NCBI RefSeq assembly: GCF_030848575.1
Contig: NZ_JAVDDX010000001.1
Span: forward strand, 558,001 to 622,000
Reading direction: 5' to 3'
Source of the DNA: Haloarcula sp. H-GB4
Lineage (GTDB): Archaea; Halobacteriota; Halobacteria; Halobacteriales; Haloarculaceae
Length of the DNA: 64,000 bases
The notes under the pieces were generated by a model. That model worked only from the letters and a program-made list of their open reading frames with translations, ran no database searches and was not told the origin of the DNA. Position numbers and translations under genes: made by a program. The stretch's first letter is position 1, and each line of letters begins with the position of its first letter. Shown one piece after another: positions 35,605 through 44,264 of the stretch.

Positions 35605-36306
35605 ATGTGTGGCCGCTACAGTTTGTTCTCCCCCCGCGAAGAAATTGAGACGCGATTCGACGCCGAGTTTTCCGTCGACCACGAGTCTCGATACAACGCC
35701 GCTCCGAGTCAGGACCTGCCGGTCATCACCGACGAGTCGCCCGGGACAATCCAGCGGATGGAGTGGGGCCTGATTCCGACTTGGGCCGACAACCGAACGG
35801 ACCACGGGCACATCAACGCCCGCGCCGAGACCTTGACCGAGAAACGCTCGTTCGCCGAGGCCTACGAGTCCCGGCGCTGTCTGGTCCCCGCTGATGGGTT
35901 CTACGAGTGGGTCGAGACGAGCGGCGGCAAGCAACCGTACCGCGTGGCGCTGCCGGACGACGACCTGTTTGCGATGGCGGGGCTGTACGAGCGATGGGAG
36001 CCGCCACAGCGACAGGCCGGGCTGGGCGAGTTCGGTGCAAGCGGCGGCGATTCGGGTGGAGAAGACGATATCGTCGAGTCGTTCACGATTGTGACGACCG
36101 AACCGAACGAGGCCGTTGCCGACCTCCATCACCGGATGGCCGTCATTCTGGCCCCCTCAGAGGAGTCGACGTGGCTGCACGGCAGCGCCGACGACGTGGG
36201 CACACTGCTTGACCCGTACGACGGGCCCATGCAGACCTATCCGATTTCGTCAGCGGTCAACAGCCCCGCCAACGACTCATCAGAACTCATCGAACCGGTC
36301 GGATAG
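35605..36306 (+). CDS. SRAP (HMCES/YedK) abasic-site DNA-protein crosslinking protein
   Basis: A 233-residue SRAP protein starting MCGRYS; the initiator Met is removed so that Cys2 forms a thiazolidine with abasic sites in single-stranded DNA. Conserved features seen: NARAETLTEKRSF, RCLVPADGFYEW, the active-site His in DLHHRMAVIL, and PYRVALPD. It protects replication forks. Contains an acidic Ser/Gly insertion near residue 145. Starts 34 nt after the ThDP enzyme. Confidence 0.9.
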   Translation: MCGRYSLFSPREEIETRFDAEFSVDHESRYNAAPSQDLPVITDESPGTIQRMEWGLIPTWADNRTDHGHINARAETLTEKRSFAEAYESRRCLVPADGFYEWVETSGGKQPYRVALPDDDLFAMAGLYERWEPPQRQAGLGEFGASGGDSGGEDDIVESFTIVTTEPNEAVADLHHRMAVILAPSEESTWLHGSADDVGTLLDPYDGPMQTYPISSAVNSPANDSSELIEPVG

Positions 36307-36314
36307 CAACGGCG

Positions 36315-36440
36315 TTACTCGCTTGGCGTGTTCTGGCGCTTGAACTGGTGCAGCATCTTCCAGAGCGTGTCTTCCTCGACCTTATCTTCGGCGGCGGATA
36401 GCTGGCGGTACAGGCCCTCAGAGACAGTAATCTCAGGCAT
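36315..36440 (-). CDS. 41-residue haloarchaeal mini-protein
   Basis: A short frame MPEITVSEGLYRQLSAAEDK followed by VEEDTLWKMLHQFKRQNTPSE. The opening beta strand and helix pattern resembles RHH-like or antitoxin-like mini-proteins common in haloarchaea. A TATA box GCTTATG (minus strand near 36465) lies 27 nt before the ATG, supporting leaderless expression. It is convergent with the SRAP gene (8 nt between stops). Too short for firm homology; function unknown. Confidence 0.6.
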   Translation of the reverse strand: MPEITVSEGLYRQLSAAEDKVEEDTLWKMLHQFKRQNTPSE

Positions 36441-36559
36441 TACTGAAACGATTGGATGGGGACAACATAAGCTTCTGGAGACTCGGAACCGAGTGAATGT
36501 ATTCGACCCACAGTATTCGGGGCACTCTGTTACGGGGACCAATCGTCTTCTCCCGATGT

Positions 36560-37492
36560 ATGCAGTCGTACGCCCAGCGAGATGATGATGACGGCACTGT
36601 CGCAGCTAGCGTGACTGACCTCATCGGCGACACGCCGCTGGTCTGTCTCGACAGTTTCGCAGGCAATCTGCTCGCGAAGGTCGAAGCGGCCAACCCCTAC
36701 TCGGTGAAGGACCGCGTCGCGCTGTACATGGTTGAGGCGGCCGCCGAATCCGGGGACCTCCCCGACGACGGAACGGTCGTCGAAGCGACCAGTGGTAACA
36801 CCGGCATCGGGCTGGCCGCTGTCTGTGCTGCACGGGGCTATGACTGCGTGCTGACGATGCCCGAATCGATGAGCGAGGAGCGCCGGCAGTTGCTCTCGGG
36901 ATTCGGCGCGGACCTCGAACTCACACCGGCCGACGGCGGGATGAGCGGCGCAATCGAGCGCGCGAACGAACTCGCGGATGCGCCGGGCACTATCCGTGCC
37001 CGGCAGTTCGAGAACGAGGCGAACCCGCGGGCCCACCGCGAGACGACCGGCCCGGAAATCTGGGCTGATACCGACGGCCACGTAGACACGGTCGTCGCCG
37101 GCGTCGGGACCGGCGGCACAATCACCGGCATCTCGGAGTACATCGAGGAGGCGGTCGGTGCAGACCTCACCTCAGTTGCTGTTGAGCCGGAACAGTCCAA
37201 ACTGCTCTCGGCGGACGACCCCGATAGCCACGATATCCAGGGCATCGGTCCCGGGTTCGTACCGGACATTCTCCGGCGTGACCTCGTCGATGAGGTTCGG
37301 ACCGTGAGCAAGGCGGAATCTATCGACGCGACCCACCGACTTGCCAGCGAAGAGGGAATCATGGTTGGAATCTCCTCGGGTGCGGCGTTGCACGCGGCCG
37401 CCGAATATGCCCGAAAGAACCCCGAGGAAACGGTCGTCGTCATCCTGCCTGACACCGGCGAACGATACCTCTCGACGGATCTCTGGGAATAA
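36560..37492 (+). CDS. cysK: Cysteine synthase (O-acetylserine sulfhydrylase type)
   Basis: A 310-residue PLP enzyme. The Lys in NPYSVKDRVA forms the Schiff base; TSGNTGIGLA binds substrate and GVGTGGTITG the phosphate of PLP. It combines an activated serine with sulfide or thiosulfate to give cysteine. An Asp-rich N-terminus (QRDDDDGTVAAS) precedes the fold. The start at 36560 follows family length; an open frame exists upstream to 36497. Confidence 0.9.
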   Translation: MQSYAQRDDDDGTVAASVTDLIGDTPLVCLDSFAGNLLAKVEAANPYSVKDRVALYMVEAAAESGDLPDDGTVVEATSGNTGIGLAAVCAARGYDCVLTMPESMSEERRQLLSGFGADLELTPADGGMSGAIERANELADAPGTIRARQFENEANPRAHRETTGPEIWADTDGHVDTVVAGVGTGGTITGISEYIEEAVGADLTSVAVEPEQSKLLSADDPDSHDIQGIGPGFVPDILRRDLVDEVRTVSKAESIDATHRLASEEGIMVGISSGAALHAAAEYARKNPEETVVVILPDTGERYLSTDLWE

Positions 37493-37527
37493 GGAAGAAA
37501 CGTAACTGCGCCGCGGAGAAGCTTCCT

Positions 37528-38139
37528 TCAGGCGACTCGACCGAACGCCAGCGTGCCGCTGATGCTCTCGATGTAGGCTTCGACAACCTGGCCTTCGCGC
37601 GCTCCGGAGACGAAGATTGTGTACTTCCCTTTCTCGGCGACGCCGTCGCCCTCGCGGCCGGTGCCGGTGATCTTGACCTCGTAGGTCTCGCCCTCTTCGA
37701 GCGTCGGTCGGTCCTGCTGTGTGTTCGAACTCGCACCCTTGGCAACCGGGCGGAACGCACCACAGGCCTGACAGCGAAGCATATCGACGCCGTCCTCGTT
37801 CTTGAGGACGGTGTCGGGCAGGCCACACTCGGAACAGGTGACGTACTCGGCGACGTACGCGTCAATGGCAGCCTCGAAATCGCTGGTATCGAACGAGCCG
37901 TTGTAACGGGCTTCACCGCCGTCGAACTGCCCGTTGGTCCCGAACTCGCGCTGGATGGCCCGGTGGAGGTGCTGTGCGTCCCGTGAGACGGCGTCAGCGA
38001 TTGCCTCTAAGTTTGTCAGGCGTGTGAACGCCCCGTCTGTCTGACCTTCCGGGTCCGGAATCGAGAGCCGTTCACCGGCTTCCCGGGGCTGGTCTGGTAG
38101 CACGTCGTACGCACGCTGTAGAGCGGACTCGTAGTTCAT
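37528..38139 (-). CDS. Translation initiation factor eIF2-beta with TRAM domain
   Basis: A 203-residue protein: eIF2-beta core (ARYNGSFDTSDFEAAIDAYV) with a zinc ribbon CSECGLP...CQACGAF, and a C-terminal TRAM domain (YEVKITGTGREGDGVAEKGKYTIFV). This architecture is normal for haloarchaea; plain archaeal eIF2-beta lacks TRAM. Part of the heterotrimer that brings Met-tRNAi to the ribosome; TRAM may add RNA binding. Convergent with cysK (35 nt). Confidence 0.9.
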   Translation of the reverse strand: MNYESALQRAYDVLPDQPREAGERLSIPDPEGQTDGAFTRLTNLEAIADAVSRDAQHLHRAIQREFGTNGQFDGGEARYNGSFDTSDFEAAIDAYVAEYVTCSECGLPDTVLKNEDGVDMLRCQACGAFRPVAKGASSNTQQDRPTLEEGETYEVKITGTGREGDGVAEKGKYTIFVSGAREGQVVEAYIESISGTLAFGRVA

Positions 38140-38236
38140 ACGTTTTAGACGGTGCTGGCACGTAAATGGATTCCGTCACATCTGTGACTAACTACTGCCA
38201 AATGATATTAATACTGAGAGTGGATAATTGGTTGAC

Positions 38237-38611
38237 ATGGATCAACACGAACAGCCTGCGGAGACATCGGGATCATCATCCGAGCGACTCGATACGCTCC
38301 TACGGGCGCTGGCAGCTGAGCCCCGACGGATGATATGCACCTACCTCGCCGAACACGATTCGGCCACAGTTACGGAACTCACTGATGTGGTCGTAGGCTG
38401 GCTCAAAACGCGTGGGCGGGACGCCTGCAACTGGGACGATACCCGCACTGCGCTCCACCACCAGCACCTCCCCATTCTCGATGACGCTGGCATCGTTACC
38501 TACGATGCTGACCAGCAGACGGCAACGCTGGCATCGCTGCCGCCGTCAGCGACCGAGATTCTTGCAACGATAACCGATCTGGATCCCGCTGAGACAGACC
38601 ACGAAGGCTAA
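38237..38611 (+). CDS. Haloarchaeal winged-helix regulator (DUF7344-like) upstream of DICT sensor
   Basis: A 124-residue protein. ALAAEPRRMICTYLAEHDSATVTELTDVVVGW looks like helix-turn-helix, followed by HHQHLPILDDAGIVTYDADQQTATL as the wing. A probable DNA-binding regulator. ATG 38237 is chosen over a TTG at 38228; a TATA-like TGATATTAATAC is at 38202-38213. Its stop is 10 nt before the DICT gene, so they are likely co-expressed as a sensor-regulator pair. Confidence 0.75.
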   Translation: MDQHEQPAETSGSSSERLDTLLRALAAEPRRMICTYLAEHDSATVTELTDVVVGWLKTRGRDACNWDDTRTALHHQHLPILDDAGIVTYDADQQTATLASLPPSATEILATITDLDPAETDHEG

Positions 38612-38621
38612 CTATGGGCCG

Positions 38622-39341
38622 ATGACAGTCAGCACGCTCCTCCGACGGTTTGAGGGCTCGGACGTAGCGATGACTGTGTACGGTCCGCCTGCATCGACAA
38701 CTATAGTTGAGCGTCTAGCAGGCCAGGGAATCGACGCCACGTGGCGGAAACTCCCGACCGGCCACAAAGATGCGTTCGTCGTCATCCGTCGGGATGGCGC
38801 GTTCGCAGAGACAGTCCCACTCACCATCCTGCAGGCGTTCCTGTGCAAGCCGACGATCGGTTCCGACGAACGCGGACCGCCTGACAGTGACCCGGGCCGA
38901 CAGTTGCTCTACTCGGCACTCGCAAACACGCTCCTCTCATCGCTCACACCGGCACAGTTGCTCGAAACGTCCCACGAGTTCGAGGACAGAGCCTACCGCG
39001 TCGGGGAGGGAACCCTTCGAGTGAGCTTCCAGTCGCTGTCGATTTTCCGCTCTCAGCGCGCCCGGTATGAGACGCTTGCCAGCGACACGGCCCTCGACAT
39101 TCACGTGTACGGACAGGCGGACTGGGATCCGCCGACGATTCCCGGAATCACGTTCCATCCGCTCACAGACACCGCCCTCGAACAGGTGTGGTTGCTGGCG
39201 TTCGACGCCGCCGGTGACGACCAGAACAAGTGTGCGCTCGTTGCTGAGGAAACAGTTGACGGACCGTTCCGGGGCCTCTGGACGTACAGCCCGCGACTGG
39301 TCGACGATATCATGACCGCAGTTGTCGCTGTCGAGGAGTAG
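38622..39341 (+). CDS. DICT-domain sensory protein
   Basis: A 239-residue soluble protein matching the DICT sensory domain: LLRRFEGSDVAMTVYGPP, then GTLRVSFQSLSIFRSQRARYETLASDTALDIHVYG and the C-terminal half VWLLAFDAAGDDQNKCALVAEE. DICT domains are found with diguanylate cyclases and two-component proteins; their ligand is not known to me. Occurs as a stand-alone unit, 10 nt after an HTH protein, suggesting joint gene regulation. Confidence 0.75.
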   Translation: MTVSTLLRRFEGSDVAMTVYGPPASTTIVERLAGQGIDATWRKLPTGHKDAFVVIRRDGAFAETVPLTILQAFLCKPTIGSDERGPPDSDPGRQLLYSALANTLLSSLTPAQLLETSHEFEDRAYRVGEGTLRVSFQSLSIFRSQRARYETLASDTALDIHVYGQADWDPPTIPGITFHPLTDTALEQVWLLAFDAAGDDQNKCALVAEETVDGPFRGLWTYSPRLVDDIMTAVVAVEE

Positions 39342-39437
39342 CCGTCGAAGCCGCGCCGATTTGAAAGACACCACAGCGGATGCTATGCTGACACGACAGC
39401 GGAGCCAAAACCACGAGCCTATCACCGTTTGATTAGT

Positions 39438-39454
39438 GCTCGAAAAGGCCGAGC
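39438..39454. terminator. Hairpin between convergent DICT and flavoprotein genes
   Basis: GCTCG-AAAAGGC-CGAGC, a 5-bp stem, 7-nt loop, in the 131-nt gap between two convergent stops. Without a T-run this is a weak terminator call, possibly bidirectional. Confidence 0.35.
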
Positions 39455-39472
39455 CCGTCCTCGAAGTGTCCC

Positions 39473-41299
39473 CTACTCAAGATGGTGATAGTCGAGTTCG
39501 TAGCCGACATCGACCGCCTCGCTGACTGCGTCGCTCGGCTCGGCGACCCCGCGGGTCGTCAGTTCGAGCCCGGTGTCTCCGCGGTTCACGAGGATGTTCC
39601 GCCGCCAGTCGGGGTCCACATCGGGCGCATCGGTGCGGTAGTGTGCGCCGCGGGACTCGTCACGCTTGCGCGCACCCAGCAGTAGCGCTTCGGCCACCGT
39701 GAGGCTGAACGAGAGGTCGACAGCGAGTTCGAACGACAGACTGGTCCGGTCGCCGTCGACGCTGATGTTCCCCGTCCGCTCGCGGAGGTTTCGGAGCTTC
39801 TCCAGCCCTGCCGACACCGACTCGTCAGTGCGGAGGATACCAGCGTGCTCCCACAGCAGGTCGCCGAGGTCTGCGAGGAGCTGCTCGGGCGTTTCGTCGC
39901 CATCGGTGGCCTCTAGTTCCCGCAGCGACCGGAACTCACGCTCGGCGATAGCGCGCTGTCCATCCGGCAAGGCCCCGTTGCGGTCGTCGCCTGTCACCTG
40001 CGCCGCGACGTGGTCGCCGACGAGCGCGCCGATGGCGACCGTCTCCGCGAGCGAGTTCCCGCCAAGGCGGTTCGCACCGTGAACGCCTGCTACTGTCTCG
40101 CCGACGGCATAGAGCCCACCAACGCCGGTTTCGCCGGTCTCGAAGCTGATGTCGACGCCGCCCATCGAGTAGTGGGCGGTCGGCGCGACTTCCATCGGCT
40201 CCTCGGTGATGTCGACGCCGAGGTCCATGAACCGCTCGTACATCCGCGGGAGCCGCGATTTGATGTACTCGTCGTCGCGGTGGGAGATATCCAGATAGAC
40301 ACCTCCGTTCTCGGTTCCGCGGCCTTCACGGAGCTCCTGTGCGATGGCGCGGGCCACCACGTCCCGCGCGTCGAGTTCCATCTGATCCGGCGAGTACTCT
40401 TCCATGAACCGCTTGCCGTTGGCGTTGAGCAGCCGACCGCCTTCGCCGCGAACCGCCTCGGTGACGAGTCGGCCGTCCCAGTCCTCGCCGTAGCGGTTGC
40501 CGACCATCCCCGTCGGGTGGAACTGAACGAACTCCATGTCCATCAGCGACGCGCCGGCTTCGAGTGCCAGCGCCGGGCCGTCACCGTTGTTCTCCTCATC
40601 ACGCGAGGAGTGGCGGTTGTAGAGGGCGGAGGAGCCACCCGCCGCCAGGACGACGTGGTCGGACTCGAAGAGGATGAACTCGCCGCTCTCCATGTCGTAG
40701 CCGGCCGCGCCGTAGATCTGGTCGCCATCCGAGAGCAAGCGGGTAATCATCACGTTGTCGCGGTAGGGAATCTCGAGACTCTGGGCCTTGTCGACGAGCG
40801 TATCAAGCATCGCCTCGCCCGTCCGGTCACCGACGAAGCAGGTCCGACGGAACGACTGCGCGCCGAAGTACCGCTGATTGATTTTGCCGTCCTCGGTGCG
40901 GTCAAACGGCATTCCCCACTCGTCGAGTTCCCGGATGCGGTCGGGCATGTGCTTAGCCGTCAACTCGACCGCTTTCGGGTCGTTGATGAAATGACCCTCG
41001 TCCAGCGTATCCGCCGCATGGATGGTCCAGTCGTCCTCAGGGTCGAGCGACCCAAGCGAGGCGTTGATGCCACCGGCCGCCCAGGTCGTATGCGCATCGC
41101 CGTGGTCCCGCTTGCCAATGACCAGCGGTTCGACACCGTTCTCGGCGAGTCCGATCGCGACCCGCGCCCCGGCAGCGCCAGCGCCGACGACCAGCACTGG
41201 GACCGACACCGTCTCGTAGTCGACCGCCGGGCCCGCGTCGCTCGCCCGACCGTCGGCAGCCTGCTCGCCGTCAGCGGATGGCTTCTGTGGTGTCATCAT
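39473..41299 (-). CDS. FAD-binding fumarate reductase/succinate dehydrogenase-like flavoprotein (or L-aspartate oxidase)
   Basis: A 608-residue flavoprotein: FAD Rossmann motif VVGAGAAGARVA (about residue 36), the FAD-His-type region HTTWAAGGIN, the active-site QFHPTGM and YSMGGVDI, and HGANRLGGNSLAE near the end of the FAD part. Both SdhA/FrdA and NadB share these. No iron-sulfur subunit or cytochrome gene follows, so it is not in an sdh operon; L-aspartate oxidase or a fumarate-linked enzyme are the options. An N-terminal acidic tail of ~30 residues is present. Confidence 0.8.
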   Translation of the reverse strand: MMTPQKPSADGEQAADGRASDAGPAVDYETVSVPVLVVGAGAAGARVAIGLAENGVEPLVIGKRDHGDAHTTWAAGGINASLGSLDPEDDWTIHAADTLDEGHFINDPKAVELTAKHMPDRIRELDEWGMPFDRTEDGKINQRYFGAQSFRRTCFVGDRTGEAMLDTLVDKAQSLEIPYRDNVMITRLLSDGDQIYGAAGYDMESGEFILFESDHVVLAAGGSSALYNRHSSRDEENNGDGPALALEAGASLMDMEFVQFHPTGMVGNRYGEDWDGRLVTEAVRGEGGRLLNANGKRFMEEYSPDQMELDARDVVARAIAQELREGRGTENGGVYLDISHRDDEYIKSRLPRMYERFMDLGVDITEEPMEVAPTAHYSMGGVDISFETGETGVGGLYAVGETVAGVHGANRLGGNSLAETVAIGALVGDHVAAQVTGDDRNGALPDGQRAIAEREFRSLRELEATDGDETPEQLLADLGDLLWEHAGILRTDESVSAGLEKLRNLRERTGNISVDGDRTSLSFELAVDLSFSLTVAEALLLGARKRDESRGAHYRTDAPDVDPDWRRNILVNRGDTGLELTTRGVAEPSDAVSEAVDVGYELDYHHLE

Positions 41300-41436
41300 T
41301 TAATGTAGGGGCTGTGGACTTATCAGGGCTTCGCGCGCACACGCGCACGCGGACCCCGAGACGGTTTTCAGACATCGTCAGAAGATGACTTCCAGATGTC
41401 GTCACGTATCCGCTACTGCGGGCGGTTCGGGGCCGA

Positions 41437-42915
41437 TTAGTCCTCGCCCGCTGCCACCGATCCGGCACCACCGGGCCCCGTGGCCGGCTCTTCGCTGTCG
41501 GTTCGGTCCGCATAGACGATCTGCCAGCCGGTCACCCCGATGAACAGGAGCACGAGCGGCGAGAGGAAGCCGAAGAAGTAGTACGGCGCGTACTCCAGTG
41601 TTGGAACGCCGAGCGTTCCGGCCATGAACAGTCCGCCGCTGCTCCACGGGATAAGGGCACTCGTCGTCGTTCCCGACGCTTCGATGGCCCGGGAGAGGTT
41701 CTGACTCTTGAGCCCCTGTTCGTTGTACAGATTCCCGAGTGTCATCCCCGGCACCACGATACTCACGTACTGTTCCGCCGCAAGAATGTTCATCGAGATG
41801 GCGGACACAGCGGTCACGCCCGTGAGACTCGCGACGCTGTGGCAGAGTCGCCCGAGATGGTGGGAGAGCACCGCGAGCACGCCGGCCCGTTCGAGCAGGC
41901 CGCCCAGTGCGAGCGCGGCAATCGCGATCGTCACAATCCACGCGCCGCCGGTCAGCCCACCGCTCTCTAGGAGCCCGTTGACGAGTTCCATCCCAGTTTC
42001 CGGGGCTGTTCCGGACTGTGCCGCCGACCAGGCAGCGCCAAATCCGGTTCCCTGCACGAACATCGCGGTCCCAACGCCCGCGAAGACGCCCGTCCCGAGC
42101 GTCGGCAGTGCGGGGATGCCACGCAGCGCAAGCCCAAAGGTCACGACGATTGGCAGAAACACGAGCGGCGAGACGACGTATGTACTCTCGATCGCCGCTT
42201 GGATGGACGCAACGCGGTCAGCGGGAATGGCCCCAGCGGCCCGCAGTCCGAGGCCAGCGTACAGGACGATGGCGATCGTGAACGCGACGAGCGTCCCGGC
42301 CCGCATCGCGTTGATGTGCTCGTACAGGTCTGTGTCCGTCACTGCGGCGGCCAGATTCGTCGTATCCGAGAGCGGGGACTGCTTATCTCCCGTGTAGGCC
42401 CCGCTGAGAATCGCGCCGGCAGTCATCGGCTCTGAAATACCCAGTCCCGACCCGATCCCGATGAGCGCGACCCCGAGCGTCCCGGCCGTCGTCCACGAGG
42501 AGCCGACGGCGAAAGAGATTATCGCCGAGAGAATAGCCGCTACTGGGAGAAACACCGTGGGCGTGAACAGCTCCAGCCCGAAGTACATGAGGCTGGGAAT
42601 CGTGCCCGCCTGAATCCACGACGCGATGAGCGCATAGACGGTGAACATGATGAGAATTACCCGCATGCCCATGAGCAGGCTACTGGCAATGCCGTCATAC
42701 AGTTCCGTCCACGACAGCCCGAGATGGTACCGTGCGAACAGGCCGGTGAAGGCAATCCCCCAGAAAAGCGGGAACTGTGGGTCCAGATCGAAGGCGACGA
42801 GGCCCACGCTGAGGAACACGATCATTCCCGCGATTGGCACGAGTGCGGCACCCAACGAGGGCCGTTCAGACGGATCGATCTCGTCGAACAGCCGAGGTTC
42901 GAACTCGACCATCAC
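41437..42915 (-). CDS. nhaC: Na+/H+ antiporter NhaC family protein
   Basis: A 492-residue membrane protein with about 11-12 spans. Segments SGAYTGDKQSPLSDTTNLAAA, SMNILAAEQYVSIVVPGM and ASGTTTSALIPWSSGG match NhaC. It exchanges sodium for protons across the cytoplasmic membrane, valuable in a high-sodium habitat. The cytoplasmic N-terminus carries FEPRLFDEIDPSERPSL. The C-terminal tail is acidic. There is a 199-nt gap to the importer genes, containing a likely NhaC promoter (GATATAAC region near 43045). Confidence 0.9.
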   Translation of the reverse strand: MMVEFEPRLFDEIDPSERPSLGAALVPIAGMIVFLSVGLVAFDLDPQFPLFWGIAFTGLFARYHLGLSWTELYDGIASSLLMGMRVILIMFTVYALIASWIQAGTIPSLMYFGLELFTPTVFLPVAAILSAIISFAVGSSWTTAGTLGVALIGIGSGLGISEPMTAGAILSGAYTGDKQSPLSDTTNLAAAVTDTDLYEHINAMRAGTLVAFTIAIVLYAGLGLRAAGAIPADRVASIQAAIESTYVVSPLVFLPIVVTFGLALRGIPALPTLGTGVFAGVGTAMFVQGTGFGAAWSAAQSGTAPETGMELVNGLLESGGLTGGAWIVTIAIAALALGGLLERAGVLAVLSHHLGRLCHSVASLTGVTAVSAISMNILAAEQYVSIVVPGMTLGNLYNEQGLKSQNLSRAIEASGTTTSALIPWSSGGLFMAGTLGVPTLEYAPYYFFGFLSPLVLLFIGVTGWQIVYADRTDSEEPATGPGGAGSVAAGED

Positions 42916-43114
42916 TGCACCCCGTCGCGCCTATCTGACCGGACTCCGGCAGGATTCCGGTCTGGGGATGGAGATTCCCGCCAGCCCTGTCGACACGCAC
43001 CGATACGCCTCTTCTGACCACTTGCGACGGCACCGCGTGTCATAGTTATATCGGCGATAACCACAGGCGGGTTAAAACAGACTTCATTCCAGTGTCGGCG
43101 TGGGGAATGGTAGC

Positions 43115-44239
43115 TTACGACTGCTTATCGACAATGTGTGCGTCCGCCGGGTCAAAGCCGACTGTCACGGTCCCGGTTGGCGGGTCTTCGGCTCGCAACA
43201 GGAGTTCGCGTCCCTCCCAGTCGAGATGAACGCGCGTGGTCTCTCCGAGGAACTCCGCGCTCGTGACCGTCGCCGTCACCGCGTTTCGGTCAGCGTCGAC
43301 AGCAAGCCGTTCCGGGCGCACACAGAATGTGAGCCGGTCTCCGGACGAAACAGCCGGGGTCGGGTCGCTGTCACCGTTCAGGGCCACTGAGAGCGTGGTG
43401 TCGTCGACCGTCACGTCTGCGATGGAGTGACCACTATCACCGCCAGAGTTGTCGGCATCCTCGGCACTGACGGTTGACCGTACCGCTGTCACCTCGCCGC
43501 TGAGAACATTGTTGTCGCCGACGAAGGTGGCGACAAACTCCGTCGCCGGCTCGCGGTAGATAGTCCGCGGCGGCGCGACTTGCTCTGGCGTCCCGTCGCG
43601 CATGACCGCCACGCGGTCAGATACGGCCAGGGCCTCTTCCTGGTCGTGGGTGACGTAAATCGTCGTAATTCCCAGTTCCTGCTGAATCTCGCGGACCTGC
43701 ACGCGGAGGCGCTCCCGGAGTTTCGCGTCAAGGGCGCTCATCGGCTCGTCGAGCAAGAGCACGTCGGGGCCGGGGGCCAGTGCGCGGGCCATCGCCACTC
43801 GCTGTTGCTGGCCGCCGGAAAGCGTGTCCGGGTCCCGGTCCACCATGCCGCCGAGGTCAACCAGTTCAAGCAGTTCACGCACCCGTGCCTCGGCGCTGCC
43901 GCCGCCCGGCGGGTCGGCGAATCGGAGTCCGTAGGCGACGTTCTCCCCGACGGTCATGTGGGGGAACAGCGCGTAGTTCTGGAAGACGACGCCCACGTCG
44001 CGGTCCTCCGGTGGGACGCCAGTGATGGACGTGCCGCCGAATCGGACTTTGCCTTGCGTCGGGTCCTCGAAGCCGGCGATGAGACGGAGCGTCGTCGTCT
44101 TCCCACAGCCGGAGGGCCCGACCAGCGTGAAGAACTCGCCGTCCCGAACCGACAGCGAAAGGTCATCGACGGCGGTCGTCTCGCCGTAGCGTCTGGTGAC
44201 ACCGTCGAGTTCAACAGCCGGCAGGGCGGTCCGGTTCAC
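43115..44239 (-). CDS. ABC importer ATP-binding subunit (thiamine/iron-type)
   Basis: A 374-residue ABC ATPase: Walker A GPSGCGKTTT, Q-loop FQNYALFPHM, signature LSGGQQQR, Walker B VLLLDEPMSALD, H-loop THDQEEA, then a C-terminal TOBE-like regulatory domain (SGDRLTFCVRPERLAVDADRN). Bacterial ThiQ lacks this tail, so it resembles PotA/FbpC in length. The start is a GTG at 44239, 25 nt after the permease gene; the longer frame upstream is a shadow. Partner of the permease and binding protein that follow upstream. Confidence 0.9.
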   Translation of the reverse strand: MNRTALPAVELDGVTRRYGETTAVDDLSLSVRDGEFFTLVGPSGCGKTTTLRLIAGFEDPTQGKVRFGGTSITGVPPEDRDVGVVFQNYALFPHMTVGENVAYGLRFADPPGGGSAEARVRELLELVDLGGMVDRDPDTLSGGQQQRVAMARALAPGPDVLLLDEPMSALDAKLRERLRVQVREIQQELGITTIYVTHDQEEALAVSDRVAVMRDGTPEQVAPPRTIYREPATEFVATFVGDNNVLSGEVTAVRSTVSAEDADNSGGDSGHSIADVTVDDTTLSVALNGDSDPTPAVSSGDRLTFCVRPERLAVDADRNAVTATVTSAEFLGETTRVHLDWEGRELLLRAEDPPTGTVTVGFDPADAHIVDKQS

Positions 44240-44264
44240 GGCAGCCCTGTCTGCTGGGGGCTCC

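Noticed and set aside
40010-41308. Plus-strand open frame of 432 codons
   Set aside because: It is antisense to the FAD flavoprotein gene, whose FAD-binding and active-site motifs are unambiguous.
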